A stretch of 64,000 bases of DNA from Neodiprion pinetum (lineage: Eukaryota; Arthropoda; Insecta; Hymenoptera; Diprionidae). Shown piece by piece: positions 1-14,941 of this stretch. The translations under genes were made by a program, and so were the position numbers. Location of the stretch: NCBI RefSeq assembly GCF_021155775.2, contig NC_060233.1, forward strand, positions 31,465,077 through 31,529,076, in the 5' to 3' direction. Under the pieces are notes generated by a model. That model searched no databases and was not told where the DNA came from. It was given only the letters and a program-made list of their open reading frames with translations. The first letter of the stretch is position 1. Each line of letters starts with the position of its first letter.

Positions 1-2286
1 TGTACGCGCCTTTGTACCTTCAGCTACAGTCACTGCGCCAGGGTGTGCATAAACGTCGTCCCCAGACGCTGTCTTCCTCGTTGTTTACCTGTTGCCGGAT
101 TCCGTTGAGGATATTATGTCTGAGCACATTGTGCGAGCCGTATCTCCCCGTATCCATCGTACAAGGTTCTACTGTGCTTGAGTGAGTACTCGTAGGTACC
201 TACCTATATCCGTTTCATTACCGATATTGCTATCCGAGACCTGCTGCCGTCCCGATCGTTGAGTCTGGCTCGAAAAGGCAAGCCTTGTTCGGGATCGTTC
301 AGCCGTGATCAATTTGTTCGGCAAAGTACCCCGAGGATGATCTGCTTTCGAAGATCAGAGCGGCGTGGCCGCCTCGCCTCGCTTCGCCTGTTTGTGTTAG
401 CACAAACGTTTACCGTTTAAGTAGAAAATCTGCTCACGATAAAAGGAGATCCATATCCATATCCATATCCTTCGTTATTGTTTTCTATTGTATCGCGATC
501 AGCCCGGCTATTACAGGCTTACGAGCCATATCTCCCTTTGCACCCGTTTCATTCCGCATTCTAAAGAATCGAGCACCGAGAAGCGATTCTTCATATCCGG
601 TCCTCGACTCGCAACAAATCGGTCCAGGCGCCTTCGACCTGAAACTTACATCTTCGGCCGAAAATCCACGGCTTACCATTAACAGCACGTGGGCTCAAGC
701 ATGCGAAATCCTCTAGCAGCAGATGCGCCGAAGCAGAAGTTTCGGGAGAAATATACCGTGTTCGAAACGCGTTGTTACAAGATCGATTCGAAACTGAGCT
801 GTAAGGTCGTCTTGCTAAATTTCAAAGATTGCCAGGAAAAGTACATCAAGGGGGTTGATTCGTGTTACAATTGAATACATGGAACTGAAAAATTGCACCA
901 AGATCAGAATGACGTCAGAATTACGAGCGACGGGGTTGCGCTTTGAACCTCTTACACAACAAGCACAGGCACAGCGAGTACAAAGATCAAGTCGAGGGAA
1001 TCAGTTCCCACAATCCTCGGCGCGGGCCACCATCGTCGTGTGGAGTCGTCCTCCATGACCGGGTATTACGACAAAAGGTTTCCTCCCGCAACGGTATTTG
1101 AAATAAATAAAATGAGAAAATAAGATAAATGTTCATGGGTGGAGCGGCGAGGCGGTGCCCTGCTCATTGCCACCTCCTGACGTTCGGTCGGCCAACACCA
1201 TCGCGTGGGCGCTCTGCAGCTCCGCCAAGCCGGGTATTCTTTTCTCTATTCCTCTTCTCGCCTCTCTCCCCTTCTCCCCTTCATTCTCGTCCTCATCCTC
1301 CTCTTCGAGGGTGGAGAACCACGCAGCTCGCTCAGCTCGCACGCCCGGAGGGTCCACCGATTAAAATCTTGCCACCTACGAACACGCCGCCCTTCTTCAG
1401 GGTGCCGTGTGGGGATCCAGTATGGCTAATCGGCGATGTTTTACACGCTCCATGCATGATTAGGATCTTAACACCTACGCCTCGCATGCTCCGACCTTAG
1501 AGCTCTGATTCCGGCCACTCCAACCGCCTTGCGATTCGGTCGTTCCGATTGTCGCGCCAAGATTCCACGTATCCTTTCCGGTTCTTCGTGTCTGTCGAAT
1601 GAACAATCGAGTACCGAGTGTAAGAAACATCCGGCTTTCCTGGGTGTTAAAAATATCCGCTCGTCGATCTGTTCCTGCCTCCAAATCTTCCAGTACTACA
1701 CTGCGTAAATTACACTTGTGAAACTCGCTTTACTCGGAACCTAGGATCTTCTACGCACGAGATTGTTCTTCTTACGCGAAGGAAATAAAACTGTCGAGCG
1801 ATTGATTGAATATCGTCAGTGCATGATCTATGAAGAAGCGGAGGCGGGTCTAATTAGATTCGATGGTCTTGCCAAGTGGGAAAAATAAAAACTGTGGGAT
1901 CTCGATAGCCGCAGTGAGATCTAATTTCTTGACGATGTATCAATCACTCTACCTCAAAATACGTTTCCCACAGCATGAAACGGGACCTTCCGCATCGGAA
2001 ACATCATCCGCTGGGTTCCTCTTCGTACTCTTGAACTCTTTTCAAATAATTGAACGACTGTTCTTCCGCCCCCTTTTTCTTCCCTACTTTTTTGTAATGA
2101 GCTTCAACGAAGTACCTAGCCTTGTTTGTTCGATTCACAAGGTTCTGACTATACGCGTACCTACCTACCTGCAGCCTGCCTGCCTACCTACCAGATTCGC
2201 TGCACGGTGGTCCATTTACTCGACTGTCTTTTGCTCGCCGTTGAACTCGGTAAGAAGTTTATCGTATAATCGATCTGCAGCGATAA

Positions 2287-2320
2287 GTGATCAGTGATCG
2301 GTGATCGGTGATCGGTGATC
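2287..2320 (+). repeat. 7-bp tandem repeat (GTGATCG)n
   Basis: Nearly five copies of GTGATCG, the first with one substitution. Confidence 0.9.
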
Positions 2321-5300
2321 GCGCACAAGGATCTTCGAAGGCATCGAGTTCGAGCGCGTCTTTCCATCTGTCCCCTTCTCAATACCGACGTCCTGTAGCT
2401 ACAGCCGTAGCTCCCCCGCGTCCAAAGATTGACTCTCCGATCTGAGAGGGACGTCTCAATACAGCCGCATCATTGCATATAATAATCGGACAATACGAGT
2501 CGAGATATTATCGCCGCGCATTGTAATGCGTGTATAATAACGCAATTAACACTTCTTTGTTGAGCGGGAATCGTGTTTGGACACAAACGGTCGGTGCCCG
2601 AGCGCCTTTTATCGGTCCTTTGACATTATTCGAGATTTTACGTTATAAAGGAATTCGCTTCGAGCAACAATTTTCGATCACGACTCATCGATCCGATCGA
2701 ACATTACTGGTGCACGGTTGTTAGAGTCTCTTATCGCTAGTTACCACGGAAGAGTTATTTCTTCATCTGTGATTCTTTTTCTTTTTCTCTGCCTGTTTCC
2801 CACTGATTAAAAATGTTAAATAATACGCAAAGTACGAATATACATAAATCTGGCATGAATTAACGACAAATTATATTTACGGCGGGGACGATCGGCGTTC
2901 TATGTTCCCTTTTAATAATTTGACTAAACTACGTTGTTAATGAATTTGAGCCTAATGAATTCTTGGTCAAAATTAAGCCTAATATAGAGCCTAGCTTTGT
3001 CGTAAACACTCATTTGGGCTTGATAGTTTTCATTGCTGGGTCCGCTTCGTTACCGATATTACGCGATTTCGTAATTCATTTATTTTTCAGCCTGCGGGCC
3101 ATTTCACTAATTTATCACGTCAGGCTCGATCGTTTCTTTTTCGTTTTCTCTTCTCTTCGTTTTTGGTTTCATTACTTCTCATCACAAGTTACATCTACAT
3201 CCGTCGACTCGCTGAAAAATTGCCTCGAGTATAAATTGCTTTGCCCAATGATGAACACCTATCACGTCTCGGCAAATTTTGATTAATTTAACAAGCACCA
3301 AAAAATTGTTTAACCCATCGAACACATGCTCGGGAAGCGTGGTGTGCAACATATTGCGCTGTGCGAAAATCAGTTGCCAGATCCGTGTGGATGTGTATAC
3401 GTACGGTAGAAGAAGAATGGAGTATAAAATGCTTTAGCGACTCATGCAGGGCCACCTATAATGTGAAGTAAGATGTATCTTTTTGTTTCGCCCTGTGGGA
3501 ACCAATTTTCGTATACTTCAGGGAGATAAAGGATTTCATGAATGAAACTGATCCTCTCCGGGCTTCTTTTTCCCCTTAAATTCTTTTTTTTTCTTCTTTG
3601 CTTTTTTTCAAAAGAAGCGCCTGCTCCCTCGGTATAACAACTTTAACAACTTTACCGCTTTCGATCCTTCATATAATCGCGGTGAATAGAGACGTACCGT
3701 TTTTACTGTTTTTTTTCATTTTCACCCGGCACAAGGCATTATTTCGTTATGGAGTAGTCAGTCTCCAGTCAGTCGTCAATGATACGCTCCATTTTCCATA
3801 CCCCTCGCGCCGTCAAATCCGATCTCACGTTATTATAGCGATGAACAAACCAAAATCTACCGCGTTATAATAGACTTGGGGACAGTGCACTGAAAATAGA
3901 CGATTTTATCATTTTTATTCAATTTGTATTCAAAAAGTTCGCTTACAATTATAAGTACATAATTCTTTCTGCTTTACAGTAAATTTTGTTGAACAAGTTT
4001 TGAATACTGTTATCAAGATCCGCCAAGACTGTTTCATTTCTAAACTCTTCTGCTGACGCGCTACAGGTCTCTCAAAATTTTGAAACACCCTGCAAAACTC
4101 GGAAAAAATCTGCTCATTAATTGGTAACAGAGGTAATTTTTTTTTTTTTTTTTTTGTAGTCAAAAACATACGATCTACGTGAAAGTTTCACCACAATTAT
4201 GTTTGTAAAGTTTTCTCATATACAGCTTATTTTGATAATTGCTAGTTAATTTAGCAAAAGCTGCAGTGCTAACCCAATTTCGAATACCAGCCTAGGATCG
4301 GAAAAAAAATATAGTTTTTACAAAGATCTTGGAGAAATTCCTTGCTACGGACAAGATAACATCGAATAAAACTTGTAAATATAAATTATCTTAAGTACAG
4401 TTAATTATACTTCACTACGAATCTCGGATCGTCACAGAGTTCTGCGCTTTGTCCGATAAGACTGTGAGGGTCCTTTCCTACGACAATTAGAGAGCAAGCC
4501 ATTCAAAGTCCGAGATTCCTTGCCGCAGGAATGCCCCTCATACTCAGACCGTGTCGTGATTATACCAAATTGGTGCAATAAAAATGATGAAAATATATCT
4601 TTTTAAAATCCGAGAGTTCTCGACAGGAACCCCTTCTTTCCAGTGCTTTAGTGGGTGTGTCCGGCGTCGACTGCTGAGCGGAAATTTTCGCGTCGAGGTT
4701 CTCTAATTTACTATTAAAAAAGGAGGAGGCTCGAGTATCCGACTGCAGGAGATGACGGGCACGACATCGTCGGAGGCTGGTCGGTGCGGTATATCAGGCA
4801 CAAATATTGCCGGATTCCGTAGCGTCCCCCGTCGGGCATCTCACCGTAATTAACAATCTGTTTTGTATTCGGCTCACCTTGGCGCGACGTGTGCGGTCCG
4901 TGACGTCATAATTTGGGCCTCTTCTTCGCCCGGCTGCAGGGACCCGCCCCCTTAATACAGAGCCCGACACCTCGGCTCGGCTCGCACCTTTCGTTGCCCT
5001 TCCTCGATGACGGGGAGGTGCCTGCGACACCGAGGAGGAATTACCCTCCTCGAGGCTAAGGGGTTGCAGAGCAGCCTCGGGACTTCTCCGGGTCCCGCAT
5101 GCGTGCCGTGACGTTGGCGTGAACGGTGAGCTCTGCCGAGGCTCGTTCCGTGTCCAGGAGGTATTACATGCGCCTCGACGCGGCCGCGTGCAGCAGGGTG
5201 AAGGTGAAGAGAGAAAAGGCGCTGCCCGGGTAGGTCAGCGGGATAATAGCCTGGGCCGGACTTCACACGAAGCCGCTCGAAACCGCGGAGGTCCGCCACG

Positions 5301-7656
5301 AGGAGGAACGCGGGCACTCGAAGAGGCGAGCCGGAGATGATACAGACCTCAAACCTCCTCGGATTAATCCGGCCTCCGCTCCGCTCCTTTTGCCGCGACC
5401 TCGAAAGAAGCCAAAGTATTCACGATACCGTGCCAATTGGCGCTGCGGGAATATATTATGTGCCTAATTACACGTGTCCAGCCACCCCGGGGCCAATTTC
5501 CGATCTTTTTCCCAAATTCTACACGTGTGTAAATAAAGCCGATATACCTATCCACCTACCCGCTCCTCGAGCGGATAATACCCTCTTCGGCGGACCCGCT
5601 ATCTCCGCATGCTTGCACAGCTCGTGACGCGCCCGTGTGCGTGCCCGAGTCGGGGGTGAAGGGAGGGGGGAGGCTGGACCCAGTGGGTCCGTTCAGGCTT
5701 TGTATGGGCCGCTGTCAGGCCGCAGGGGCCTTATTTCAGAACCGTGTCGAATCAGGCACGACAATTGCCCTAATATCCACACGAATGGTGGGGCCCCAGT
5801 GCCGCTCAAAGGGACGAGATGAGTTACAGAGATCAGTTCTTGTATATATAGTATCATATGGCGCGGCGTGTGGCTTGGTAAAATAAAATCGCGGGGACTT
5901 CTCTGTGTGCAGTCGGCGTGTTTGTGTTCGACGGGGGGATGAGCGAGCACCATTAGTTTCAAACTTTTAACGCTGCTCGGGGAATAAGAATCCGGGAAAA
6001 AATCGTTTAGGAAAGTAATAGAAACTAGCCGGGTTTCGTTTACCGAACCATTTCGGCACAAAAGCTCGGGGACGATTGGTCATTACGATCTGTTTGCGGC
6101 GCTCCAGGATTGTTTGCACTTTTTTTCAACCCCTCTTCCTTATGCGCAAGCATATATTGTACCTAATACCCCCGACCTTGCCGTGTACCTGTATAATTCA
6201 ACCCCGAAGAATATCCTTCCTAATACGATAGTAAATCAAGCGGGTTTTATTACGGGAAACTCAAGTTTTCATCCTTGAAATACGAATTTTCCGGAAGGCG
6301 AAGATGCATTCGAATTTTTCTCCTTCGACCATTTTTTTCCCCCCGTATTTTTTTCTTCGGTTTTCGTTTCGAGCCACCCCCTTCCGCTCAACGTTTTCAC
6401 GGTACGGGTGGATTTCGGAGATTTTCTGGGTTTCCCAGTTTTCCCGAGACGCTGATAAATGGATTAAGAAACTTGAGGTTGTTCCGTCGTAAAAATAACA
6501 TCCTACTTTTTATTGCGGTGATTCAACGTACACGGCGTAGCCTGCACGTCGACGGCTACGAGCAGGCAGAGGATAAGAGGAACTGCTTGAAAACCAACTC
6601 GGCTCCGGCTCGTCGAGCTAATATTTACATACATATTTCCAGGGTCTCTCGTTTTCCGGACTGATCACTTAGTTTCACCTGACAAACAGAGATTAACAAA
6701 CTACGGTGCAAGGTGCACCGCAAATATTATACACTTTTACACTGTAATCGGATTTACTACCACGTCAGCTATTATATTTTGCGTAGCAATTCTTCACCCT
6801 CATTATCTGTTAAACCGGTATACAAACATTCGGCCGTTGCGTAGTTTTTCTCCGTGGTACCTGCCAGCCGATTTTGTCGACTTTAAAACCGAAAGATCGT
6901 GAACTCGTGTTTGGCGGTTCACTCGGCTGCATTCCGAAGGAGAACTTCCAAATAAATACGTACGATATAAAATTAAATACTAGCGCTAAACCGTACGACA
7001 ATCTTGCTAATTACGCGTGTTCTGAAATGCCATTTAATGGGACTGATTTTCGTAATAAAAAGATGCAAACGACGGAGAATGAAAGGGCATCTCCGGGGGA
7101 ATTCGGTCCGTTAAGAAGAAGGTTCGCCTTTGCATATAAGAAGGCCCGGTTGAACGTTGCGGCGGGTTCATCGTTTTTAAGCGTTTGCCCAGGTTGTTGC
7201 AAATTGCATCGCGGGTTTCGCGTCTCGGTTCTCGCTCTGGTTCTCCACGGGTCCAGATTTCGTCGGTGTTATAATTTGAGGCCGTTTCAGGGAGGTCCAG
7301 CCCGAGGGCCGGGCGCCAAGAAGTTCAAATGAAGTCATCAGCTAGGTTGGGGAGGCTCGCCTGTTATTACGACCTGGTACCGCGTCACCGTCGCTCACTC
7401 GAGAGAGAAAGAGACCGGAGCATCCTCTCCAAAGTTCGGTTCGCGCCCCCCTCCTCCGGCCCGCCAAAAACTCCCGTAGATCGTCGGCGGGATGGAAGAG
7501 GGGGAGTTTATACCGAGCGAGAGTTTTTGTGTCAATTTAATTAATATGACCTCTTCGACTTCCCCGCAACGGGGGATGAAGGAATGGTAACTGGCCGGAG
7601 GCTGAGAGTAGCGGTAAGTGAGCTCCCCGTATCTCCTGAAAGATCTTCAGGATGCT

Positions 7657-7692
7657 AGGACCTCGGTGGATAAATTCCTAAGCCGAGGTCCT
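7657..7692. repeat. Inverted repeat with 10-bp arms
   Basis: AGGACCTCGG at 7657-7666 is the exact reverse complement of CCGAGGTCCT at 7683-7692, with a 16-nt loop. A second hairpin with 7-bp arms (7634-7652, TCCTGAA/TTCAGGA) lies directly before it. Confidence 0.85.
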
Positions 7693-9028
7693 TCTTCCGT
7701 GGGCAAAGTATATTCCCAGGCGCCAACAATTTAGAACAATACCAGGGTAGAGATGGAAGCTTCGGAGTTAACCGTCATTTTGACATTAGGCTAACCCTAT
7801 AATTTACTCCCGAGAACCCTCACTCCTCTAAATTCCATTATATATACGATTCATTTAAGGACAGGAGTCGCAGCGTGAATTGTAAATTCTACAACAGCTT
7901 TTCGTCTCACCTTTTTCCCGTCGTTTTTTTTTTTTTTTCCTTGTCTTTCTTTTGTCGCGGCAGTACTTTTGCTCTTTTTCGATGAAGGTTGAAACTTGCG
8001 TGCAAAATTTTCAATCTGTCTGAAAATATCCTTATACATCTCGATCAGAGGATGGAATATATTTATGGACCGTTATATGCCAGTATCCTACGAGAGACAA
8101 TAGATCCTTGCTACTTCTTTGTCAAGCTGATGTCACGCTGAGATTTCTCAGTTTTTTTTCTTTTATCCTCGGAGCTCCTTCCTTCTCCGCCTGCTCCTTG
8201 ACTCTCCTTTACTTTCGTTTTCTCTCCTTTTTGTTCCCTTTTCCGATTCCCTTCACCGAATAATTCGGCCCCGCGCAGAAACTCGTACGCTGCAGCGCTG
8301 TTTGATCCAGGCTGACTTGACCGTCTGCGACGCGACCTTGCAAGCTCGGTGCTGCAAAAACCATCGGCTCTATTCTACCCGGGCTTTGTATGCCAGACTG
8401 CAGTTTGTCAGGTCAAGGATGCCCATCGATTCAACCGTCGATCCACATTCCGTGAATACAGAATCTGCGCGTAAAATATCGCGTTAAATCACTTTTACAT
8501 TCGTATAATTTCCGTAGACGGATAAAAATTTCATCGCGATGTGCAAAGTCTTGAATCGGTTGCTCACCTTGAATCTCGCCCGTTTCACACTTTCAATGCG
8601 GATTCATAGTGTTGGTCTTAAATGGTCCGAGTAAGAATCTATCGCCACTGTTAGGCGGGTGGATTGTTGACTAAGTGCAGCCTTAGCTGGGTGCCAGGTT
8701 GACAGGCACAAGGAATAGGGCAATTCGCCTAACAACAGGTACGCACAGAGCGGCTAGAAGCACGACTGCGCTCCAGATCGGTGCGGAGCAACTAAATATC
8801 ACTCAGTAGTGCAATTACACGGTACCTAGTTGGTCCCCATATCACGGTGTTCGCCAACTTTTCACGATGGTAATTACGCGTTTGACTGCTCGTAAATTTG
8901 AAGTCCTCTAACGTATATGGCGCTGGGTGACACACCGCTTAAGTTGCCGAGGCTCGAGCCTCGCCTGCGATAAGAGAGAAGCGGCGATGGTGGGAAGAAG
9001 GGAGTGAGCGAGGAAGAAGCTGGATAGC

Positions 9029-9055
9029 GCAGCTTATGCAGCTTGTGCAGCTTAT
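9029..9055 (+). repeat. 9-bp tandem repeat, three copies
   Basis: GCAGCTTAT, GCAGCTTGT and GCAGCTTAT in succession. Confidence 0.9.
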
Positions 9056-9985
9056 TGTTAACTCGGCTTGGGCGCATATCGCGATATATGCTTTGTCTTG
9101 TACTCTTTTACGCGGCCGGTAAGGATCGTGCTTTCTATTCCTATTTCGGAACGATCACTGAGCCAGTCTAGGCCTCGGCTCCGAGTAAGTCGCGAGGACT
9201 GTTGACCCTCGGGTCAATCGGCCGTGTCACCAGCCACGAGGACATGTTACCGCCGATTTTATTGCCGATGAACCCGAGAGCCGTTCAAAAGCTCTGCAGT
9301 CGTCGATTGAGATAAATCGATACGCGACTACGGATTTATGCGTACACGTATCTTTATAACGCGTTTGAGAATTCTGTACGAGTCGCAGTTTTTCGATCGA
9401 TCTCTGCTAATTGTGAAGTACGTACGACAAATTCGTTAGTTATTTGGGTGATTTGCACTCAATTGCGCGACAGAAAATTGCAAAGGTATAGTTATGATGT
9501 AAAACTCCGTTCTTACAGATCAATTGAAAATTTAGTGATTCCGAGGAAGTGGTATACGTTGATCGACGATCACAGGTATACATATAAGAAAGCAGTATTC
9601 GCAATGCTGTATAATTTCATCTAGGGAAAAGATAAAAACTTAGTAACAAAAAAAAAAAAACAGGAATCCAACTTTATCTCTAGATGTTGTAAAATTCGAA
9701 GAGGAGAGTTCTGAGGTTTCATTGCTACTTCATATTTTTGTAAAACACGATGATAACGGCTTTGAACAAAAAGCGAACCGTAGTGTGGATAGCGCGATGC
9801 GTCAATCCGTGTAGTGAAGCTTTATTAAATTCATTGGCCGGGGTTACAGGGTGGCGGCGTGTCCCGGGAGGGATATTCAATTAGGTACTGGCGTAGGGGG
9901 TGGATATCCCCTGCGCACTCCAGGGTTATTAAATTCTCAGGTGGATAAGCCGTGCAAGCGAGGTTCCCCGTGGCCGATCCGGACG

Positions 9986-10006
9986 GAGAGAGAGAGAGAG
10001 AGAGAG
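9986..10006 (+). repeat. (GA)n microsatellite
   Basis: Pure GA dinucleotide run. Confidence 0.95.
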
Positions 10007-11266
10007 TAATAGTGGGACGGAGATGAAACTGGGGAGAAGGAGAGGAAGACCGAGAGGTAGAGGACCCGCTAGACGCTGCGGGTGGAGTAGAGGCTGCATT
10101 CTCTGGTAATTAGTCTCACCCATAAATTAGCCACCATTCCGCGTCTGTGTTGGTCGAGTTGGTAACACTGCAGCACTTATACCGCAGCTCGAGGACCATT
10201 GTGCTCCCCGAGGAGACTCACGGGAACAGCTCACCTGTACGGAGGCAACCTGGCGACCCGCACCTGGTGCACTGCCCCGGGACTCGCGAGTGTGCGCATT
10301 ATACGCAGTTCCCGTGCACGTCGGCCGACGTCCCGCGTGTCTGCGTCGCGCGTTTTCGTATACCTATATTACGTCTCCTTTATTTTTGTTACGCGCATCA
10401 GTAACCCCGCGCGTTGGTATTAAGACCGATTACACCGTGAGAAGTTAAGCCTCCGCATAAATATATTTATGTATATCCCGTACGCGTTGCTGCATCGCCT
10501 CCGTGCCTACTATACGTAGGTACCTACCTCTACATCCCTGCGTGCTCAGGCGTGTCACATGTATGTAATATATGTTCGGCGTGCGGGGGAATTCGTACGA
10601 TCGTCTCTCATTCAAATTGCGGTGTGTGGATGTATGCTGTAGCGTTGGCGCAAATCGCCTCGAGCTTTCCGAGGGGTACCGAGGTGAAGTTGTCCGTCCT
10701 GTTGCTGTATCCTCTGACCGCAACAGTGTTGCACTTTCTAGATCACAGGGAAATTTCAGTCGGAGCTCGCATTTTCGAAATCGTGTGTAGGTACCTTTGG
10801 ATACACTAGAGCTGAAAGAATCCACCCTAAGCTTGATACTGGCAGAATTTCAACCATCCTGTTTGTGAAAACTGGGTGGAAAGAATTTTTTTTTTTCTGT
10901 TTCTATTCTCAAATATTGTATTTCGTTTATTTTCAGACACTAAACGAAGTGTTACCCCTGCAACAGTGAGAAGATTATCGACCGAATTGAGCGTACCTGC
11001 TTGACTTTTTTTTCCAGTGCACCGCACGACGTAGAATTAAAACGTGAGTGAATTCATAATTGATCGAACCTATACTTTCGTCCATCCGTATCACATTCGG
11101 AGATCGGAATCTAAGTAGAAAATCTATGATCCAGAGATAAATATATTGTGTAATAATAAGTAAGGTTATGTATTAGAGTAAAGGAAAAATATGTCCAAGT
11201 AAAAGGGACCGAAGCATGGCTAGAGGGCGCACTACTCCGAGTCTGTGGGAACGGAGGACGTTTCCT

Positions 11267-11300
11267 ATCCTCCCTCCTCCTCCCTCCCCCCCCCCCCTCT
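11267..11300 (+). repeat. CCT-rich and poly-C tract
   Basis: Pyrimidine run with an uninterrupted 12-base poly-C at about 11286-11297. Confidence 0.9.
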
Positions 11301-12291
11301 CCCAATCCTCTCTCGCTTCTCCTCGCTGTAGGTCCCGATGAGGACCTGTTCTGGCCCACTAGGCCCGGCGAACGCCAAAGAAAGGGCATCGCCTCGCCTC
11401 GCCTCGTCTGGTATCGCCTCGACTTGGCGTGGCTCGCATGCGTGTATATATGTATATAGAAGGAGGACCCCGCTGCTAAATGAGCTGTAATAGGGACCCC
11501 CGCTGACCCCTCGAGCCGTGGGCCCCGCCGCCACTCATTCTGGGCCCCCGGGGCATGATAGGGGTATTCAAAATCTCCCGCTCGCTCGAGCGACGTGAGC
11601 CGAGCGATGAGATTAAGAGATGGTCCGGCCGTACGCGCTACACGAGAGACAATTTAGTCAATTAAATAATTAATATATCAATTAACCCAACGGAATGCCG
11701 TCTCTCTCTCGGTACAAGCCTCGAACGCGGCCTCGACTATTAACAAGCTGCAATGATAAGTTGGATTCCTCCTCTTTTCCCTCTTCTTACTCGAAGCCGT
11801 GCAGGTAGAAGATGAAGAAGCACCAGTCATATCACGTCGTTTTGATTTTCACCTCGCCGAAGGGTCGTTAAATTTTTCTCTCATCTCGTGCTTCTTTTTT
11901 CTTTCATTCTTTCATTCGTTCCTTCTTTTTTAAACTTCTTTTCCCAGTTCGTGTATCATATTATACGTATACCTGCCTTCCGCCCATTGCGGTTGAAAAA
12001 TTTCCTTACTGCACGAGTCCTTTTCTTGCACCTCGTCAGGCACGACGAATGTGCCGCCGGAATTTGACGCTAGAGCGTAAAGAAGCTTGTACGTTGTAAT
12101 TTTTTGGTGTAGTTAAGTATAAGAGAGAATTAGTATCGGTTTAATTAGAGGCAGTTAATTGTCCGGTATAGCTTAACCGCGGGGAATGAAATACCCGCTC
12201 CGAATCGCATTCCTCGGTGTCGTAAAATTGAGCTAATTGCATCGGCGTCCCCCCGCCGAAGCTAACAAGCCTCACCGTCAACCTGCGATCC

Positions 12292-12297
<6 letters not shown>

Positions 12298-12326
<29 letters not shown>
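12298..12326 (+). repeat. (GA)n microsatellite
   Basis: Pure GA run. A second, interrupted GA-rich run follows at about 12655-12692. Confidence 0.95.
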
Positions 12327-12332
<6 letters not shown>

Positions 12333-14935
12333 TGAACAGAGAGTGGGGGGAGACTGAGAGGGCCGAGGAACGGAAAATAAGAGGAAGAAGCATAACAAAC
12401 AATGTGAAACACTTGCGGCGGGGTGACGCGAGTTGTCACCCTTCGGTGGTCACGTGGTGCTGCATAACGGGGGTGTGGGCACCTCTACATATAGTGCCTA
12501 CCTGGGTGCCCCGCGTGCATCTCTCGACGGCGCGGCGTTCCGGGTGAGTCGTGGCGATGCGGTATTCACGGCTTTGTCGTGTCGGCACAGATGAAAGAAC
12601 GGTTCAAGCCACACGCCGCACGGCAAGCTTTTTCAATAGCCCACTACGCTACGGCGAGAGAGCGAGAGAGAAAGAGGGAGAGAGAGAGAGAGGAACGCCT
12701 GGGTTCGACGAAAGAGAAGCAAAGCTCTACGGAAACCGTACGCCGAGATGCGGAGAGGCCCGAACGCGGGATGCTGCGAGCGCGCGAGTGGGCTACTGAG
12801 TGCCCCTCCAACAAAGGCTGACAATGGGACTTACTCGCCCATTATTGAGCCCTTACTTACACATCCAGGGGCGCATCACCTCTTGGCGTTTCGGATAATG
12901 TTGAAAAAAAGCAAACGACACGAAGAAAATAAATTGGGCGACCGGCCTGGAGAAGAGCTGCAGGCCTCCGTGTCGACCGTGGTAGACGCTGCACTCGACC
13001 CGGTATTTAAATACCTACCTTATAGCTGTTCTCAAACATTCAATACATTTTTTTTACTCCCTACTACCAGAAACACGTCGGGTCCGTTATGTGATCGATT
13101 ATTCATTCGCCGTTTCTTACGCTGTGTTATTTACTTTCCTGAGAGGCATTGCTTGCTATTCATGTAGATGCCTCGGATACACTTGTTTCATTTCAGTAAG
13201 TTTAATTAAAAGTATTCAAAATCATTTCTTCGGGCCTTCCTAGTTCCACGACGAGAGATGAAACCTTCAGGGTATCGCGAAAATCTACGCTGATTGCTGA
13301 ATTCAATTGTACTGACTGTAACGAGACACTATCGAGTGATGATCACGGCTGCGTTGCAGCCCAATTGACAGCGGGTAACGTCCTCGAAACGTCAGTGTAA
13401 AAGGAGAAACTATGCGATAAGAAAAGAAGAATTTCCTTACTGAAAACTTTATCGTTGGGTTTATTTTTTGCGTAAAAATATCGTTGTTCGTTTGTATACG
13501 TTCTTCTTATCGCAACTTTCTCAACGAATCAGAGTGCTGACCAAACGTCTGCGTAGGTTTTGAAGATTAAGTGGGTTGAAATTAGAATCTCCGGCAGCAC
13601 AGGTATATTAGTCGAGAATGTGAAAAGTGTTACAACTGAGTCTGAAAGTGATTTTCAGTTTTAGGGACCCTGAAGAGTTCACAGCTTCCCAGGGTGCAGG
13701 GAAACGTCTCCGTTACAAAATACCAAAGCCTCCGAGCCGAACTGGATAAGATGAAGGTGGTATGGCAGTTTAGATAAGAGGCGCGGCCCACCCTTCCCCG
13801 CTCATTCGTACCTCGACCGCGTTTCGACGCTTCGTGACACGCTGCTCAAGCATGACACACGTGAGTAATTCGTCCAACCTGCCGGCACCCCGGAGGTGGA
13901 AGGATAATCAAGTCCCGCGGCATACCCGGTGCACTGCTTCCGCTGGATCACGCTTAGGACCTCGGCGCGTCGTTCCTCCGGACCGAAAGGCAACTCGAGG
14001 TTGCGAAGAGGCGAAATACGATAATCGTACGAGTGTACATCGTGGTGGATCGGCGCATGCCCAGAGCCGCGTTATCGTAGTCGCAAGAGACTAGAGCCCG
14101 GTCGTTTCTCTCGTCTCCGCGTCTAGCCGCGAAGCTGTTACGAGACCCGCGAACGGTGCCTCCTGGGCTCGCGGTCTCGCGGCCTCTTCTCCGCGTTCAC
14201 AGCATCCCGCCGACTCTCGTGGACCATAAGAGGGGCTTGGTGCGGTCTTTTGCCGCGACGTGGCGCTCACCTGCCTCGCCGCAGTCTTAAGGTGGACCGT
14301 TGCTCAGCAAGAATCAGCCGCTTACTTCTGCCGGTCCTTTCCCATACTCTTACCTTTCGATACATCTTCGCGGCATTTAAAGTAATCTCCGAGATTGGGC
14401 AACCGCACGTTACCTTCGCACTCGGTTCGTCCGCGACGCATCCTCGTGGTGATCCTCATCCCTTCATGGATTATCCACCTGGAACCGGCGACGAGGCGAT
14501 CGATTGATCGTCGAGGAGAGTACCTACCTGTCACACCGGCGAAGATCCACCTGCTCCAGGGGTAGTTGATTCCGGACCTGGAAGTTCCGATCGGCAGCTG
14601 AGGTAGCTCGAGCCGATTTCATCAAAGTGGTGGGGATTCTATGGTGGGTTTCATAGTGGGGGTAACGGAAGACCGAAAGATCCGGGTGACACAGTTCTGC
14701 AGGCCGCTTCGCGTGTCAAGTTTTCCAGTTTTTTAACGCAACGGCTTTACCGTCGCATTCAAACTAGCCTCAAAAACTTCGCGATCGAATTAAATCGTCC
14801 CTACCGCCTTCCGCTGACTCGCCGTTCTCGGAGTTCCAACAGAGTGCTTCGTCAATTTGTCGTCGTTCCTCCTTCTCAGCTGTCTCTCCATCTCCCTTCT
14901 TCTCTACGTATTAAAAAACGGACCTTGCAGAGGAG

Positions 14936-14941
14936 TATAAA
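14936..14941 (+). promoter_or_regulatory. Candidate TATA box upstream of Wnt6
   Basis: TATAAA lies about 380 bp before the Wnt6 start codon. There is no clear initiator at the right spacing, and the leader that would follow contains upstream ATGs. This is a weak candidate, and a distal promoter is equally possible. Confidence 0.15.
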
